DNA from: Allobosea sp. CS1GBMeth4
GTDB lineage: Bacteria > Pseudomonadota > Alphaproteobacteria > Rhizobiales > Beijerinckiaceae
Direction of reading: 5' to 3'
Length of the DNA: 64,000 nt
Assembly (NCBI RefSeq): GCF_900185715.1
Contig: NZ_FYAS01000007.1
Span: 1-64,000 of the forward strand
Every line of letters starts with the position of its first letter. Position 1 is the first letter of the stretch. The translations under genes and the position numbers were made by a program. Shown piece after piece: positions 24,424-33,300 of this stretch. Under the pieces are notes generated by a model, which was not told the DNA's origin, ran no database searches, and was given only the letters and a program-made list of their open reading frames with translations.

Positions 24424-26063
24424 CCGAGGCTCCGCACGCCGCCGCACCGAAACCGGCCTCATCGGCCTTCTCGCCGTTGCGGCAGCCGGTCTTCGCCGTG
24501 CTCTGGGCGGCGACAATCCTCGGCAATGTCGGCTCCTTCATGCGCGACGTGGCGAGCGCCTGGCTCGTCACGGAGCTCTCCGGCTCGCCCTCGGCGGTCG
24601 CGATGGTCCAGGTCGCCGGCACCTTGCCGATCTTCCTGCTGGCGATCCCGGCCGGCGTGCTTTCCGATATCGTCGACCGCAGGAAGCTCCTGATCTTCGT
24701 CCAGCTCCTGCTCGCGCTGGTCAGCGCCGCGCTGATGGCGCTCGCCTTCGCCAACCGGCTGAGCGTCGAGATGTTGGTCGGCCTGACCTTCGTCGGCGGC
24801 GTCGGTGCCGCGCTGATGGGGCCGACCTGGCAATCGATCGTGCCCGAACTCGTGCCGAAATCCGAGCTGCGCAATGCCGTCGCGCTCAACTCGCTCGGCT
24901 TCAACATCGCCCGCTCGATCGGGCCGGCGCTGGGCGGCGCGCTGCTCGTCGGCTTCGGCGCGGCGGCGACCTATGGCGCCGACGTCCTGAGCTATGTCTT
25001 CGTCATCGCCGCGCTGGTCTGGTGGCGCCGACCCGCGGGGGCGGATGACGCTCTGCGCGAGCAGTTCGGCGGTGCCTTCCGGGCCGGTCTGCGCTATGCG
25101 CGCGCCAGCCGCGAGCTGCATCGGGTCCTGCTGCGCGCCACGCTGTTCTTCATCTGCGCCAGCGCGATCTGGGCCTTGCTCCCGCTCGTCGCACGCCATT
25201 TGCTCGGCGGCAGCGCCGGCTTCTACGGCCTGCTGCTGGCAGCGGTCGGGGCTGGGGCGATCATCGGCGCGATCCTGCTTCCCCACATCCGCCTCCGCGC
25301 CGACGCTGACGGGATCATGCTCGGCGCCGCCCTCGTCACCTCGGCGATCACCGCAGCCCTGGCCGCCACTCCGCCGCAATGGCTCGCGATCCTGCTGCTG
25401 CTCGTCCTTGGCGGTGCCTGGATCGCCGCGCTGACGACGCTCAACGGCACGGTGCAGGCCATCCTGCCGAATTGGGTGCGCGGCCGGGGGCTCGCGATCT
25501 ACCTGACCGTCTTCAACGGCGCCCTGGCCGTTGGCAGCCTGCTCTGGGGGCTGATTGCCGAGATGCTCGGCGTGCACGGCACCCTGGTCGCGGCGGCGCT
25601 CGCGCTCGCCCTCGTCGCTCTTGCGGTCATGCGCTTGCCCCTGCCGAAGGGTGAGGCCGACCTCACGCCCTCTTCGCATTGGCCGGAGCCGGCGCTGGCC
25701 GAGCCGGTCGAGCACGATCGCGGCCCGGTTACGGTGACGATCGAATACCGCATCGCGCGCGAGAACCGTGCCGCCTTCCTCGCCGCCATCGCCCGGCTCG
25801 CACCGGAGCGCCGCCGCGACGGCGCCTTCTCCTGGGGAGTCAGCGAGGATGCCGCCGACCCGGAGCGCATCGTGGAATGGTTCATGGTCGAATCCTGGGC
25901 CGAGCACCTGCGCCAGCATCGGCGCGTCTCCCAGGCCGATGCCGATATCCAGGCGGAGATGGCGCGCTTCCATAGCGGGCCGGAGGCGCCGGTGGTCCGG
26001 CACCTGCTCGGATTGAGCGCGCATGATGATGGCGACTCGGACAGCGCCGGCAACCATTCGTGA
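24420..26063 (+). CDS. MFS exporter (MFS_3 type) with C-terminal ABM-like domain
   Basis: The 547-residue product has about 12 membrane helices over residues 20-415, beginning with SPLRQPVFAVLWAATILGNVGSFM. The sequence is of the enterobactin-exporter-like MFS_3 family. Residues about 435-540 form a soluble domain (VTIEYRIARENRAAFLAAIARL...WGVSED...IVEWFMVESWAEH) resembling antibiotic-biosynthesis monooxygenase folds, which is known as a tail on this family. It is the last gene of the hydrolase operon and could export a product or toxic intermediate of it. Confidence 0.85.
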   Translation: MTEAPHAAAPKPASSAFSPLRQPVFAVLWAATILGNVGSFMRDVASAWLVTELSGSPSAVAMVQVAGTLPIFLLAIPAGVLSDIVDRRKLLIFVQLLLALVSAALMALAFANRLSVEMLVGLTFVGGVGAALMGPTWQSIVPELVPKSELRNAVALNSLGFNIARSIGPALGGALLVGFGAAATYGADVLSYVFVIAALVWWRRPAGADDALREQFGGAFRAGLRYARASRELHRVLLRATLFFICASAIWALLPLVARHLLGGSAGFYGLLLAAVGAGAIIGAILLPHIRLRADADGIMLGAALVTSAITAALAATPPQWLAILLLLVLGGAWIAALTTLNGTVQAILPNWVRGRGLAIYLTVFNGALAVGSLLWGLIAEMLGVHGTLVAAALALALVALAVMRLPLPKGEADLTPSSHWPEPALAEPVEHDRGPVTVTIEYRIARENRAAFLAAIARLAPERRRDGAFSWGVSEDAADPERIVEWFMVESWAEHLRQHRRVSQADADIQAEMARFHSGPEAPVVRHLLGLSAHDDGDSDSAGNHS

Positions 26064-26238
26064 CGACTGGGTGGCAGGCCGGCAATCGCGGCTGGGCGTC
26101 ATCCGGATTCAAGGCCGGGTGGCGTTCGATCAGAGAAGTGCCGTCTGAACATCCGGCGGGATCGAGCGCCTTTCCCTTGTTTTCGGGCTATGCTGGCACC
26201 GTCGTCCTTTCGAGAAATGGCATGGCCCCGGACTTGCG

Positions 26239-27381
26239 ATGAAACTGCGCTGCGTCGACTGTGCGAAGGCCCACCCGCTGGAGCTGCTCTATCGCTGTCA
26301 ATCCTGCGGCGGCATCCTCGAGGCTGTCGGCCATGACGGCACGCCCGCGGTTTCACTCGGCGAAACTGTCACGCCGCTCCTGCGCGCAAAAGGGATCGAG
26401 GCTTCGCTTCCCGGCTTCTCCGGCGAGATCTGGCTGAAGGACGAGACCCGCAACCCATCCGGCTCGTTCAAGGATCGGCTCGTCGGCGCCGCCATGGGCC
26501 GGGCGCTGGCGCTCGGGATCCGCAAGGTCGTGTGCGCCTCCTCCGGCAATGCCGGGGCCGCGACCGCCGCCTATGCGGCGCGCGCCGGCATCCCGGCGGT
26601 GATCATCGTGCCGGCCCATACTCCTCTCGGAAAGGTGACGCAGATCGCCGCCTATGGCGCGATTCTGCTGCTGGTCGAAGGGCATTACAGCCGCTCTTAT
26701 GATCTCGCGCTCGCTCTGGCCGAGCGGCATGGCTTCGCCAATCTGACCACCACCTTCATCAACCCCTATGCCGTCGCCGGTCTCACCGCGGTCGGCACCG
26801 AGCTGGTCGAGCAGCTCGGCGGCGCGCCGAGCCATGTGCTGGTTCCGACCGGCAGCGGCCCGCTGGTCAAGGGCGTCTGGCAGGGTGTCGCCGATGCCGG
26901 TGGCACGACCAGATTGATCGCCGTTCAGGCAGAGGGTTGCGCACCGATCGTGCAGGCCTTCGCGGCCGGAGCCGGGGAGGTGAGCGCCTGGGGCACGCCG
27001 CAGACCATCGCCTCGGGCATCAGCGACCCGCTGATCGGCTATGAGCGCGACGGTACCTATACGCTGAAGCTGGTCCGCGACAGCGGCGGCCTGGCGGTCG
27101 CGGTCGGCGACGACGAATTGCGCGAGGCGATGCGGCTGCTCGCCCGCAGCGAAGGCGTCTATGCCGAGCCGACCGGCGCGAGCCCGATCGCGGCGCTGCC
27201 GCGGCTGCTGGCACAGGGTGCGCTGCCGCCGGGCTCGCGCGTCGTCTGCATGGTGACGGGGCACGGCTTCAAGGACGGCAAGGTCTATCAGGAGATGCCG
27301 GTGCGCACCCACCACGTCGCCGATCCCGCCGACATCGCTGCAGTCGCCGGGCTCTGCGAGGCGGCGCTGGCGGCGGCCTGA
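26239..27381 (+). CDS. Threonine synthase-like PLP enzyme
   Basis: The 380-residue type-II fold PLP enzyme has the cofactor lysine Lys78 in NPSGSFKDR and a glycine-rich phosphate loop (VPTGSGPLVKG). The N-terminus carries a zinc-ribbon-like pair C5-x2-C8 and C20-x2-C23, seen in many threonine synthase-like proteins. It may make threonine from O-phosphohomoserine, or be a related lyase. Because an amino-acid ABC importer starts 125 bases downstream, a role in using an imported amino acid is a reasonable inference. The ribosome binding site is weak. Confidence 0.75.
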   Translation: MKLRCVDCAKAHPLELLYRCQSCGGILEAVGHDGTPAVSLGETVTPLLRAKGIEASLPGFSGEIWLKDETRNPSGSFKDRLVGAAMGRALALGIRKVVCASSGNAGAATAAYAARAGIPAVIIVPAHTPLGKVTQIAAYGAILLLVEGHYSRSYDLALALAERHGFANLTTTFINPYAVAGLTAVGTELVEQLGGAPSHVLVPTGSGPLVKGVWQGVADAGGTTRLIAVQAEGCAPIVQAFAAGAGEVSAWGTPQTIASGISDPLIGYERDGTYTLKLVRDSGGLAVAVGDDELREAMRLLARSEGVYAEPTGASPIAALPRLLAQGALPPGSRVVCMVTGHGFKDGKVYQEMPVRTHHVADPADIAAVAGLCEAALAAA

Positions 27382-27506
27382 GGATCTCCGCGGTTCCGTG
27401 GAGGAGGGCGAATTATCCGGCTTTGCACTCGGCACTTTTCTTGCGACGCTCGTCCGGCTGTGGGCTGAAGGCCGCAGGGCACGTGGATCAAAGAGGGGAG
27501 TTCGTG

Positions 27507-28442
27507 ATGGGCATTCATGACGACGGAACTTTCGACGGCGCCACGCCCCCCAAGGACGAGGGCCTGACGCTGGAACGCCGCAGCCTGTTCGGCCTCGGCC
27601 TCGCCGGCGCCGCGATCGGCGCAGCCGCAGGCGGGCTGCTCACCCCTGCCTCCGCCCAGGCCCAGACGGTGGCCAAGAGCAAGCTCTATACGATCAAGGA
27701 ACGCGGCAAGCTGATCGTCGGCACCGGTAGCACCAACCCGCCCTGGCATTTCCAGGACGCCAGCGGCAAGCTCGTCGGCATGGACATCGATCTCGCCCGG
27801 CTGCTCGCCAAGGGCCTGTTCGACGACTACGAGAAGGTCGAGTTCGTCCTGCAGGGCTCCGATGCCCGCATCCCGAGCCTGGTCACCGACAAGGTCGACA
27901 TCGTCGTGCAATGGATGACGGTGACGCCGGGCCGAGCCCAGCAGGTCGACTTCACCATCCCCTATTATCGCGAGGGCGTCGGCCTGTTGATGCTGGCCCG
28001 CGGCGGCAAATACAAGAACTACGAGGAGCTGAAGGCGGCCGGCAAGGAGGTCTCCGTCGGCGGCATGCAGAACGTCTTCCTGGAGGAGTGGATCCACAAG
28101 GCGCTGCCGGGAGCCAAGGTCGACGCTTTCGACAGCCCGGACTCGGCGATGCAGGCGCTGAACGCCCGCCGCATCGACGCCTCGATGCAGGACCAGTCGG
28201 CCATGCGCTGGCTGATGCAGCAGGCGCCGGGCCGCTTTGTCGATTCCGGCTTTGGTTGGATGCCGAATTCCTATGCCTCGGCAGTGAAGCCCGGCGACCC
28301 GACCTGGCTGAACTGGGTCAACACCGCCTATAAGGAGGCGATGACGGGCGTCGATTTCGACTATTTCGCCGCCTCCTACAAGAAGTGGTTCGGCATCGAC
28401 CTGCCGATCCCCAAGGTCGGCTTCCCGCAGGAGTTCGCCTGA
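27507..28442 (+). CDS. Polar amino-acid ABC transporter, substrate-binding protein
   Basis: The 311-residue periplasmic binding protein (SBP_bac_3 family) has a twin-arginine-like signal, ERRSLFGLGLAGAAIG, ending near SAQAQT. It then shows LIVGTGSTNPPWHFQD, MDIDLARLLAKGLF and DIVVQWMTVTPGRAQQVDF, the usual ligand-site segments. GGGGAG upstream supports the ATG at 27507 rather than one at 27423. It is followed by two permeases and an ATPase, forming a complete importer. Confidence 0.88.
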   Translation: MGIHDDGTFDGATPPKDEGLTLERRSLFGLGLAGAAIGAAAGGLLTPASAQAQTVAKSKLYTIKERGKLIVGTGSTNPPWHFQDASGKLVGMDIDLARLLAKGLFDDYEKVEFVLQGSDARIPSLVTDKVDIVVQWMTVTPGRAQQVDFTIPYYREGVGLLMLARGGKYKNYEELKAAGKEVSVGGMQNVFLEEWIHKALPGAKVDAFDSPDSAMQALNARRIDASMQDQSAMRWLMQQAPGRFVDSGFGWMPNSYASAVKPGDPTWLNWVNTAYKEAMTGVDFDYFAASYKKWFGIDLPIPKVGFPQEFA

Positions 28443-28521
28443 TCCCGCATTTCGCTGATGGCAACGTGGCGATGGCGGGCCGTACCTGCGGCCCGCCGCT
28501 TTCGGGACCTTCGCGACAGAC

Positions 28522-29190
28522 ATGATCGACTATCATTTCGACTGGCCCGTCATCGCACGGAACTGGGACAAGCTCGTCGACGCCCTTGTTCTCGGACTCT
28601 GGCTGGCGGTGATCTCGCTGGCGATCGGCTGCGTCATCGGCATCGTCACCGCCTATGCCCGGCTCTCCGGCAAGAAATGGCTTTCGGCTCCCGTCTGGGC
28701 CTATGTCGAGTTCATCCGCTGCACACCGCTGCTTCTGCTGATCTTCTTCCTCTATTTCGGCCTGCCCGAATTCGACATCACCTTCCTCGACAAGACCCGG
28801 AGCTTCGTGCTCTCGCTGTCGCTCTATGCCGGCGCCTACATGTCCGAGGTCTTCCGCGCCGGCCTCTCCTCGATCCCGAAGCAATATGTCGAGGCGGCCA
28901 AGGCGATCGGGCTGCGGCCCTGGCAGCGCCAGGCCTATGTCGTGCTGCCGGTGATGTTCCGGATCACCCTGCCGGCGGTCAGCAACAACCTGATCTCGCT
29001 GTTCAAGGACACCTCGCTCGCGGCCGCGATCGCTGTGCCGGAACTGACCTTCGTCGCCCGGCAGATCAACGCCAACACCTTCCGGGTCATGGAGGTCTGG
29101 CTCACGGCGAGCGCACTCTACCTCGTCACCGCCTATCTCATCGCGTTCGCGCTGCGCCTGGTCGAGCGCCGCTACGCCTCGATCCGCTAG
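28522..29190 (+). CDS. Amino-acid ABC transporter permease (HisM/GltJ type)
   Basis: The 222-residue inner-membrane protein has about five helices and the EAA-type coupling loop (YVEAAKAIGLRPWQRQAYVVLP). The segment EFIRCTPLLLLIFFLYFG is typical of the polar amino-acid permease family. It pairs with the permease at 29200, ten bases downstream. Confidence 0.9.
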   Translation: MIDYHFDWPVIARNWDKLVDALVLGLWLAVISLAIGCVIGIVTAYARLSGKKWLSAPVWAYVEFIRCTPLLLLIFFLYFGLPEFDITFLDKTRSFVLSLSLYAGAYMSEVFRAGLSSIPKQYVEAAKAIGLRPWQRQAYVVLPVMFRITLPAVSNNLISLFKDTSLAAAIAVPELTFVARQINANTFRVMEVWLTASALYLVTAYLIAFALRLVERRYASIR

Positions 29191-29199
29191 GAGCCGACG

Positions 29200-29877
29200 A
29201 TGGATTTCTCGATGGCTCCGGGCACCTTCCTGTTCGAGGCCTGGCAGGCCCGCGCCTCCCTGCTCTCCGGCCTCGGCGTGACCATGCTGAGCTCGGCGCT
29301 GAGCATCGTCATGGCGACGGTCTGCGGCATCCTGATGGGGGTCGCGCTCTCCTATGGCTGGTGGTGGCTGAGGCTGCTGGCCCGGCTCTATGTCGACCTG
29401 ATGCGCGGCATCCCGGTGCTCGTGCTGATCCTGTTCACCTATTACGGGCTTGCCCTGTTCGGCGTGAACGTCGCCGCCTTCTGGGCCGGCGTCATCGCGC
29501 TCGGCGCCTTCGCCACCGCTCACGTCGCCGAGAATTTCCGCGGCGCGGTCGAATCCGTGCCGGCCGGGCAGATGGAGGCGGCGAAGGCGATCGGCCTGAC
29601 CTTCGGCAAGCGCCTGACCTATGTGATCCTGCCGCAGGCCTTCCGCCGCATGCTGCCGCCTTGGGTGAATACCGGGCTCGAGATCGTCAAGGGCACGACG
29701 CTGCTCTCGATCATCGGCGTCGTCGAATTGCTGCTGTCGGTCCAGCAGCAGATGGCACGCAACTACATGATCATCGATTTCTACCTGCTGGCGACGGTGT
29801 TCTACCTGATCATCAACTTCACGCTGGCGCAGCTCGGCGCGCTGCTGGAACGCAAGACCTCCTATCTGCGCTATTGA
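29200..29877 (+). CDS. Amino-acid ABC transporter permease, second subunit
   Basis: The 225-residue membrane protein has the same organisation as its partner, with DLMRGIPVLVLILFTYYG and the coupling loop QMEAAKAIGLTFGKRLTYVILP. The two permeases would form the heterodimeric channel of the importer. The stop codon is embedded in the start of a palindromic repeat. Confidence 0.9.
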   Translation: MDFSMAPGTFLFEAWQARASLLSGLGVTMLSSALSIVMATVCGILMGVALSYGWWWLRLLARLYVDLMRGIPVLVLILFTYYGLALFGVNVAAFWAGVIALGAFATAHVAENFRGAVESVPAGQMEAAKAIGLTFGKRLTYVILPQAFRRMLPPWVNTGLEIVKGTTLLSIIGVVELLLSVQQQMARNYMIIDFYLLATVFYLIINFTLAQLGALLERKTSYLRY

Positions 29878-29921
29878 GCATGCGAAAAAGTGGGAACCGG
29901 TTTTTCGCGTGAAGCATGCTC
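29876..29921. repeat. Interspersed palindromic element of rhizobial type
   Basis: The 46-base imperfect palindrome has outer arms GAGCATGC and GCATGCTC and inner arms CGAAAAA and TTTTTCG around AAGTGGGAACCGG-type core bases, including the AACCGGTT palindrome. Elements with a GAAAAGTGGGAACCGGTTTT-like core occur many times between genes in Hyphomicrobiales. Here it separates the permease and ATPase cistrons and would fold as an mRNA hairpin. Confidence 0.7.
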
Positions 29922-29960
29922 CAGGACTCCTGGATTGATCTGAACGGGACGCGACTTACG

Positions 29961-30743
29961 ATGACCGAGACTGCCCTGCTTCAGGCCACCAATGTCCGCA
30001 AGCATTTCGGCGAGATCGAAGTGCTGAAGGGCATCGACCTCACCGTCAGGCAGGGGCAGGTCGTCTCGCTGATCGGCGCCTCCGGCTCGGGCAAGACCAC
30101 CTTCCTGCGCTGCGTCAACCTGCTGGAAGAGCATGATGGTGGCGAGATCCTGCTTGACGGCGACCCGATCGGCTACCGGATGGCGGGGGAGACCCGCAAG
30201 CGTCTGAGCGAGACGAAGATCTCGGCCCAGCGCGCCCGCATCGGCATGGTTTTCCAGCAGTTCAACCTGTTTCCGCATCTCACCGCCGGCCAGAACGTCA
30301 TGCTCGGGCTGACCAAGGTGCAGGGCAAAAGCACGGCCGAGGCACGCGAGATCGCCGATCATTGGCTCGGCCGCGTCGGCCTCGCCGAGCGTCGCGACCA
30401 CTACCCCTACCAGCTCTCGGGCGGCCAGCAGCAGCGCGTCGCCATTGCGCGCGCCGTCGCCATGCAGCCGCGCCTCCTGTTGTTCGACGAGGTCACCTCG
30501 GCGCTCGATCCGGAGCTGGTGGCCGAGGTGCTCGGCGTGATGCAGTCTCTGGCCGAATCCGGCATGACGATGCTGCTGGTCAGCCACGAGATGCTCTTCG
30601 TCCGCGAGGTCTCGCACCACGTCCTGTTTCTCGACCAGGGACGGGTCGCGCAGGCCGGCGCCCCTTCCGAAGTGTTCGACAATCCGCAGAGCGAGCGCCT
30701 GCGCAGCTTCCTCGGTCGCTTCCACGGGATTTTCAGCCGCTGA
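29961..30743 (+). CDS. Amino-acid ABC transporter ATP-binding protein
   Basis: The 260-residue ATPase has Walker A GASGSGKTT, a Q-loop in MVFQQFNLF, the signature LSGGQQQR, Walker B LLLFDE and the H-loop VSHEM. It follows the two permeases of the same importer. I prefer the ATG at 29961 (starting MTETALLQATNVRK) to the one at 29916, because the latter lies in the palindromic repeat and adds no conserved sequence. Confidence 0.9.
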   Translation: MTETALLQATNVRKHFGEIEVLKGIDLTVRQGQVVSLIGASGSGKTTFLRCVNLLEEHDGGEILLDGDPIGYRMAGETRKRLSETKISAQRARIGMVFQQFNLFPHLTAGQNVMLGLTKVQGKSTAEAREIADHWLGRVGLAERRDHYPYQLSGGQQQRVAIARAVAMQPRLLLFDEVTSALDPELVAEVLGVMQSLAESGMTMLLVSHEMLFVREVSHHVLFLDQGRVAQAGAPSEVFDNPQSERLRSFLGRFHGIFSR

Positions 30744-31256
30744 AGTCGTATCGTGCTTTGGACCTTCCCTGACGACAACGGATTTGGCTCACCCAGCATG
30801 GCTGCGTGCCGAGCCCATGTTCGGCCGCTCGGCGCCCGTTGAAACAGGCGGGGAGGGGGGCGTCGTCAATTCGCTCGCACGCTCGCGCCGCAAGGGCCGA
30901 AGCGCACGCTCTTCGCCCCCGATCTGGTGGGTAGCGCGGACGCCATTCTCGCGCCGCTGCGCGCCGACCCCCTCCTGCCCTGTGCGACGGCCTTCGGCTC
31001 GAGCTTCCCTGCAATTTCGAGCCGTCGGACTATGAGCCGATTCTCGATGACGTCCTGCGCCTCGTCGCCCCGGAGCTGGGCTGGCGCCGATCGGCCGCAG
31101 CAGCTTGGCGGCCTTCGCCTCATGCCCGAACGCCGACGCCGTTGCGGAGCTCGCCGCCGGATGCCCGCCTCTCTTCGTCGATGAGGCCCGCCGCATCACC
31201 GCTCGGACTGGCGCTTGCCCCACCGGCATGGAGCGAGCCGGGCACCGGGCCGGTGC
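30744..31256. other. Intergenic region with possible gene remnant
   Basis: About 510 bases between convergent transcription units. A plus-strand frame near 30900-31010 reads KRTLFAPDLVGSADAILAPL and appears to continue in another frame as LPCNFEPSDYEPILDDVL near 31012-31070. That could be a decayed gene broken by a frameshift. I do not recognise the family and do not support any intact gene here. Confidence 0.25.
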
Positions 31257-32159
31257 TCAGTTCGAGCTCAATCGCCGCAGATCGTCGATCAGGCTCTTCG
31301 CGAGCTGGACGGCCGGCGGCGACGGCTCGCGGCTGGCGGGGCTCATCAGCCCGATGCGAAGCGCGTTGACCCCGGGAGACGTCAGCGGGCGCCAGGCGAT
31401 CTCGCCGTTCTCGATTTCCTTGAGGAAGCCGAGCCGCGTGAAGAAGGCGATGCCGAGCCCCAGTTCGATGCAGACGCGGATCATCTGGATCGAGTTCGAC
31501 GTGATCTTGGGCTTGAGAAGCGCCTTGAACTGGCTGAAATCCGCGTCGATATCCGCGCCGCGCGGCAGCGGCCCGGCCTGGTCGAGCACGGGATAGGACC
31601 GTGCCTCGTCGAAGGTGACGCTCAGGCGGGACGTGAGCGGGTGATCGACCGGCATCACCACGCCGATCGGCGCGGGGACTTCCGCGATGAAATGCACGGC
31701 GGCGGGAAGGGGGCTGACGAAGGTCAATCCGATATCCACCGTGCCGTCGCTGACCATCTGGGCGATCTCCGCCGGGGCCACCGCGAGAACCGTGTGGTTG
31801 ATCGCCGGGAAATCCCGGCCGAAGCGGGCCAGCGCCCGGGGCAGAAAATCGACCAGCAGCGAATCGAGCGCGGCGATCGTGACATGGCCGGAGCGGGCCT
31901 CCCGCAGGTCGTCGATCGCGGCGCGCACCCGGCCATAGCCCTCGATGGTCGAGGTGACGTGCTGCAGCAGGAGCGTGCCGGCGACGGTGAGGCGCATGCC
32001 GCCGGGCAGCCGGTCGAAGAGGGCGCCGCCGAACTCGTCCTCCAGCTTCAGGATCTGGCGATTGATCGCGCTCGCGGCGACGTTGAGCTGCCCCGCGGCG
32101 CGACGGATCGAGCCCAGCCGCGCGACCTCCCGGAAATAGAACAGGGCGGCGGCATGCAT
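31257..32159 (-). CDS. LysR family transcriptional regulator
   Basis: The 300-residue product has an N-terminal helix-turn-helix (LFYFREVARLGSIRRAAGQLNVAASAINRQI) in the normal LysR position, followed by a periplasmic-binding-like effector domain. It is the last gene of the operon that begins at 38510, only 12 bases after the ferredoxin gene. A regulator at the end of its own operon usually controls it, with a pathway substrate or intermediate as effector; that is an inference. Confidence 0.88.
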   Translation of the reverse strand: MHAAALFYFREVARLGSIRRAAGQLNVAASAINRQILKLEDEFGGALFDRLPGGMRLTVAGTLLLQHVTSTIEGYGRVRAAIDDLREARSGHVTIAALDSLLVDFLPRALARFGRDFPAINHTVLAVAPAEIAQMVSDGTVDIGLTFVSPLPAAVHFIAEVPAPIGVVMPVDHPLTSRLSVTFDEARSYPVLDQAGPLPRGADIDADFSQFKALLKPKITSNSIQMIRVCIELGLGIAFFTRLGFLKEIENGEIAWRPLTSPGVNALRIGLMSPASREPSPPAVQLAKSLIDDLRRLSSN

Positions 32160-32171
32160 CGGCCGGGTTCC

Positions 32172-32507
32172 TCAGCTCGCGGCCTTCTCCGGCCAGGCTG
32201 CCACCATCGGATGGTCGAGCGTCGTCGTCAAAGAGCGGTCGGCGCCGCCGGGCTTGCCCCAGCCGGTGACCTCCGGGCCGAAGAAGTCGCGGTTGACCGC
32301 GGGCCAGGCCTCCAGCTCCGGCGGCAGGCGGTCCTCGGCGTGGATCGCGGCGACGGGGCAGACCGTTTCGCACAGCCCGCAATCGATGCATTCGTCGGGC
32401 TGGATGTAGAGCGTCCGCCCGCCCTCATAGATGCAATCGACCGGGCAGGCGGCGAGACAGGCCTTGTCCTTGACGTCGATGCAGGCGTCGGTGATGACGA
32501 AGGGCAT
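32172..32507 (-). CDS. Seven-iron-type ferredoxin family protein
   Basis: The 111-residue product has two cluster motifs: C9-x7-C17-x3-C21-P with C25, and C40-x2-C43-x2-C46-x3-C50-P. That is the pattern of ferredoxins with one [3Fe-4S] or variant cluster plus one [4Fe-4S] cluster. A C-terminal extension of about 55 residues has no cysteines. It sits with an FAD oxidoreductase, CoA-transferase and crotonase and could carry electrons for the oxidoreductase. Confidence 0.85.
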   Translation of the reverse strand: MPFVITDACIDVKDKACLAACPVDCIYEGGRTLYIQPDECIDCGLCETVCPVAAIHAEDRLPPELEAWPAVNRDFFGPEVTGWGKPGGADRSLTTTLDHPMVAAWPEKAAS

Positions 32508-32520
32508 CGGCCGGCTCCTT

Positions 32521-33300
32521 TCAGCGGCCCTGCCAGACCGGCTTGCGCTTCTCGCGAAAGGCGCGCACGCCCTCCTCGGAATCCTCCGAGCGCAGCGCGG
32601 CGACCAGCGCCGGCAGCCTCAGTGCATGCGCTTCCGGCGGCGGCAGATGGGCGGTGCGGCGCACCACCTGCTTGATCGCGCGCAGCGACAGCGGGGCACA
32701 GGCGAGGATCTCCGCGGCCCAGCGATCCACCGCCGCATCGAGCGCGTCGCGGCTCGCCACCTCGTTGACGAGCCCGAAGGCCAGCGCCTCGGCGGCCTTG
32801 ATCCGGCGGCCGGTCAGCAGCATGCCGAGCGCGTGGCGATGGGCGATCTGGCGCTGCAGCAGCACCATGCCGCCATCGAGCGGCAGCCGGCCGACGCGCG
32901 GCTCGGTCAGGCCGAAGCTCGCCTCGTCCGCCGCCACCACGATGTCGCAGCCGAGCACCATCTCGAAGCCGCCGCCCACGGCATGGCCGTTGACGCGGGC
33001 GATCACCGGGACATCGAGGGTCTGCCGCAATGCGATGCCCCCAAAGCCCGCGGGCCGCGACTGTGCCCAGTAGCCGAGGCCGGTCTGCTCCGGGTCGACA
33101 TTGCGCATGTCGGCGCCGGTGCAGAAGGCCCGCTCGCCCGCCCCGGTCAGCACGACGACGCGGACGGACGCATCGGCCTCGATCAGCTGCCAGATCGCCT
33201 CCATCTGCGTCTCCGCCTCCTGGTCGAGCGCGTTCAGCACCTCCGGCCGGTCGATGGTGATGCGGGCGACGTGGCCCGAGACGGAAAGGCTGACCGGCAT
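32521..33300 (-). CDS. Enoyl-CoA hydratase/isomerase (crotonase) family protein
   Basis: The 259-residue product has the crotonase signatures AFCTGADMRN (oxyanion hole) and INGHAVGGGFEMVLGCDI-like residues in the form VNGHAVGGGFEMVLGCDIV. A typical N-terminal strand, SVSGHVARITIDRPEVLNAL, precedes them. One of the usual acidic residues may be replaced, so hydratase, isomerase or hydrolase activity cannot be distinguished. The ATG overlaps the CoA-transferase stop by one base (TGATG). The frame is open far upstream, but that lies in the CoA-transferase gene. Confidence 0.88.
   Translation of the reverse strand: MPVSLSVSGHVARITIDRPEVLNALDQEAETQMEAIWQLIEADASVRVVVLTGAGERAFCTGADMRNVDPEQTGLGYWAQSRPAGFGGIALRQTLDVPVIARVNGHAVGGGFEMVLGCDIVVAADEASFGLTEPRVGRLPLDGGMVLLQRQIAHRHALGMLLTGRRIKAAEALAFGLVNEVASRDALDAAVDRWAAEILACAPLSLRAIKQVVRRTAHLPPPEAHALRLPALVAALRSEDSEEGVRAFREKRKPVWQGR

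Noticed and set aside
21754..24516. Minus-strand frame of over 900 codons opposite the amidohydrolase
   Set aside because: A shadow of GC-rich coding sequence; it lacks any recognisable motif and would overlap three well-supported genes.
24459..26102. Minus-strand frame opposite the MFS gene
   Set aside because: Same reasoning: it mirrors the real exporter and is Gln/Arg/Asp-rich without motifs.
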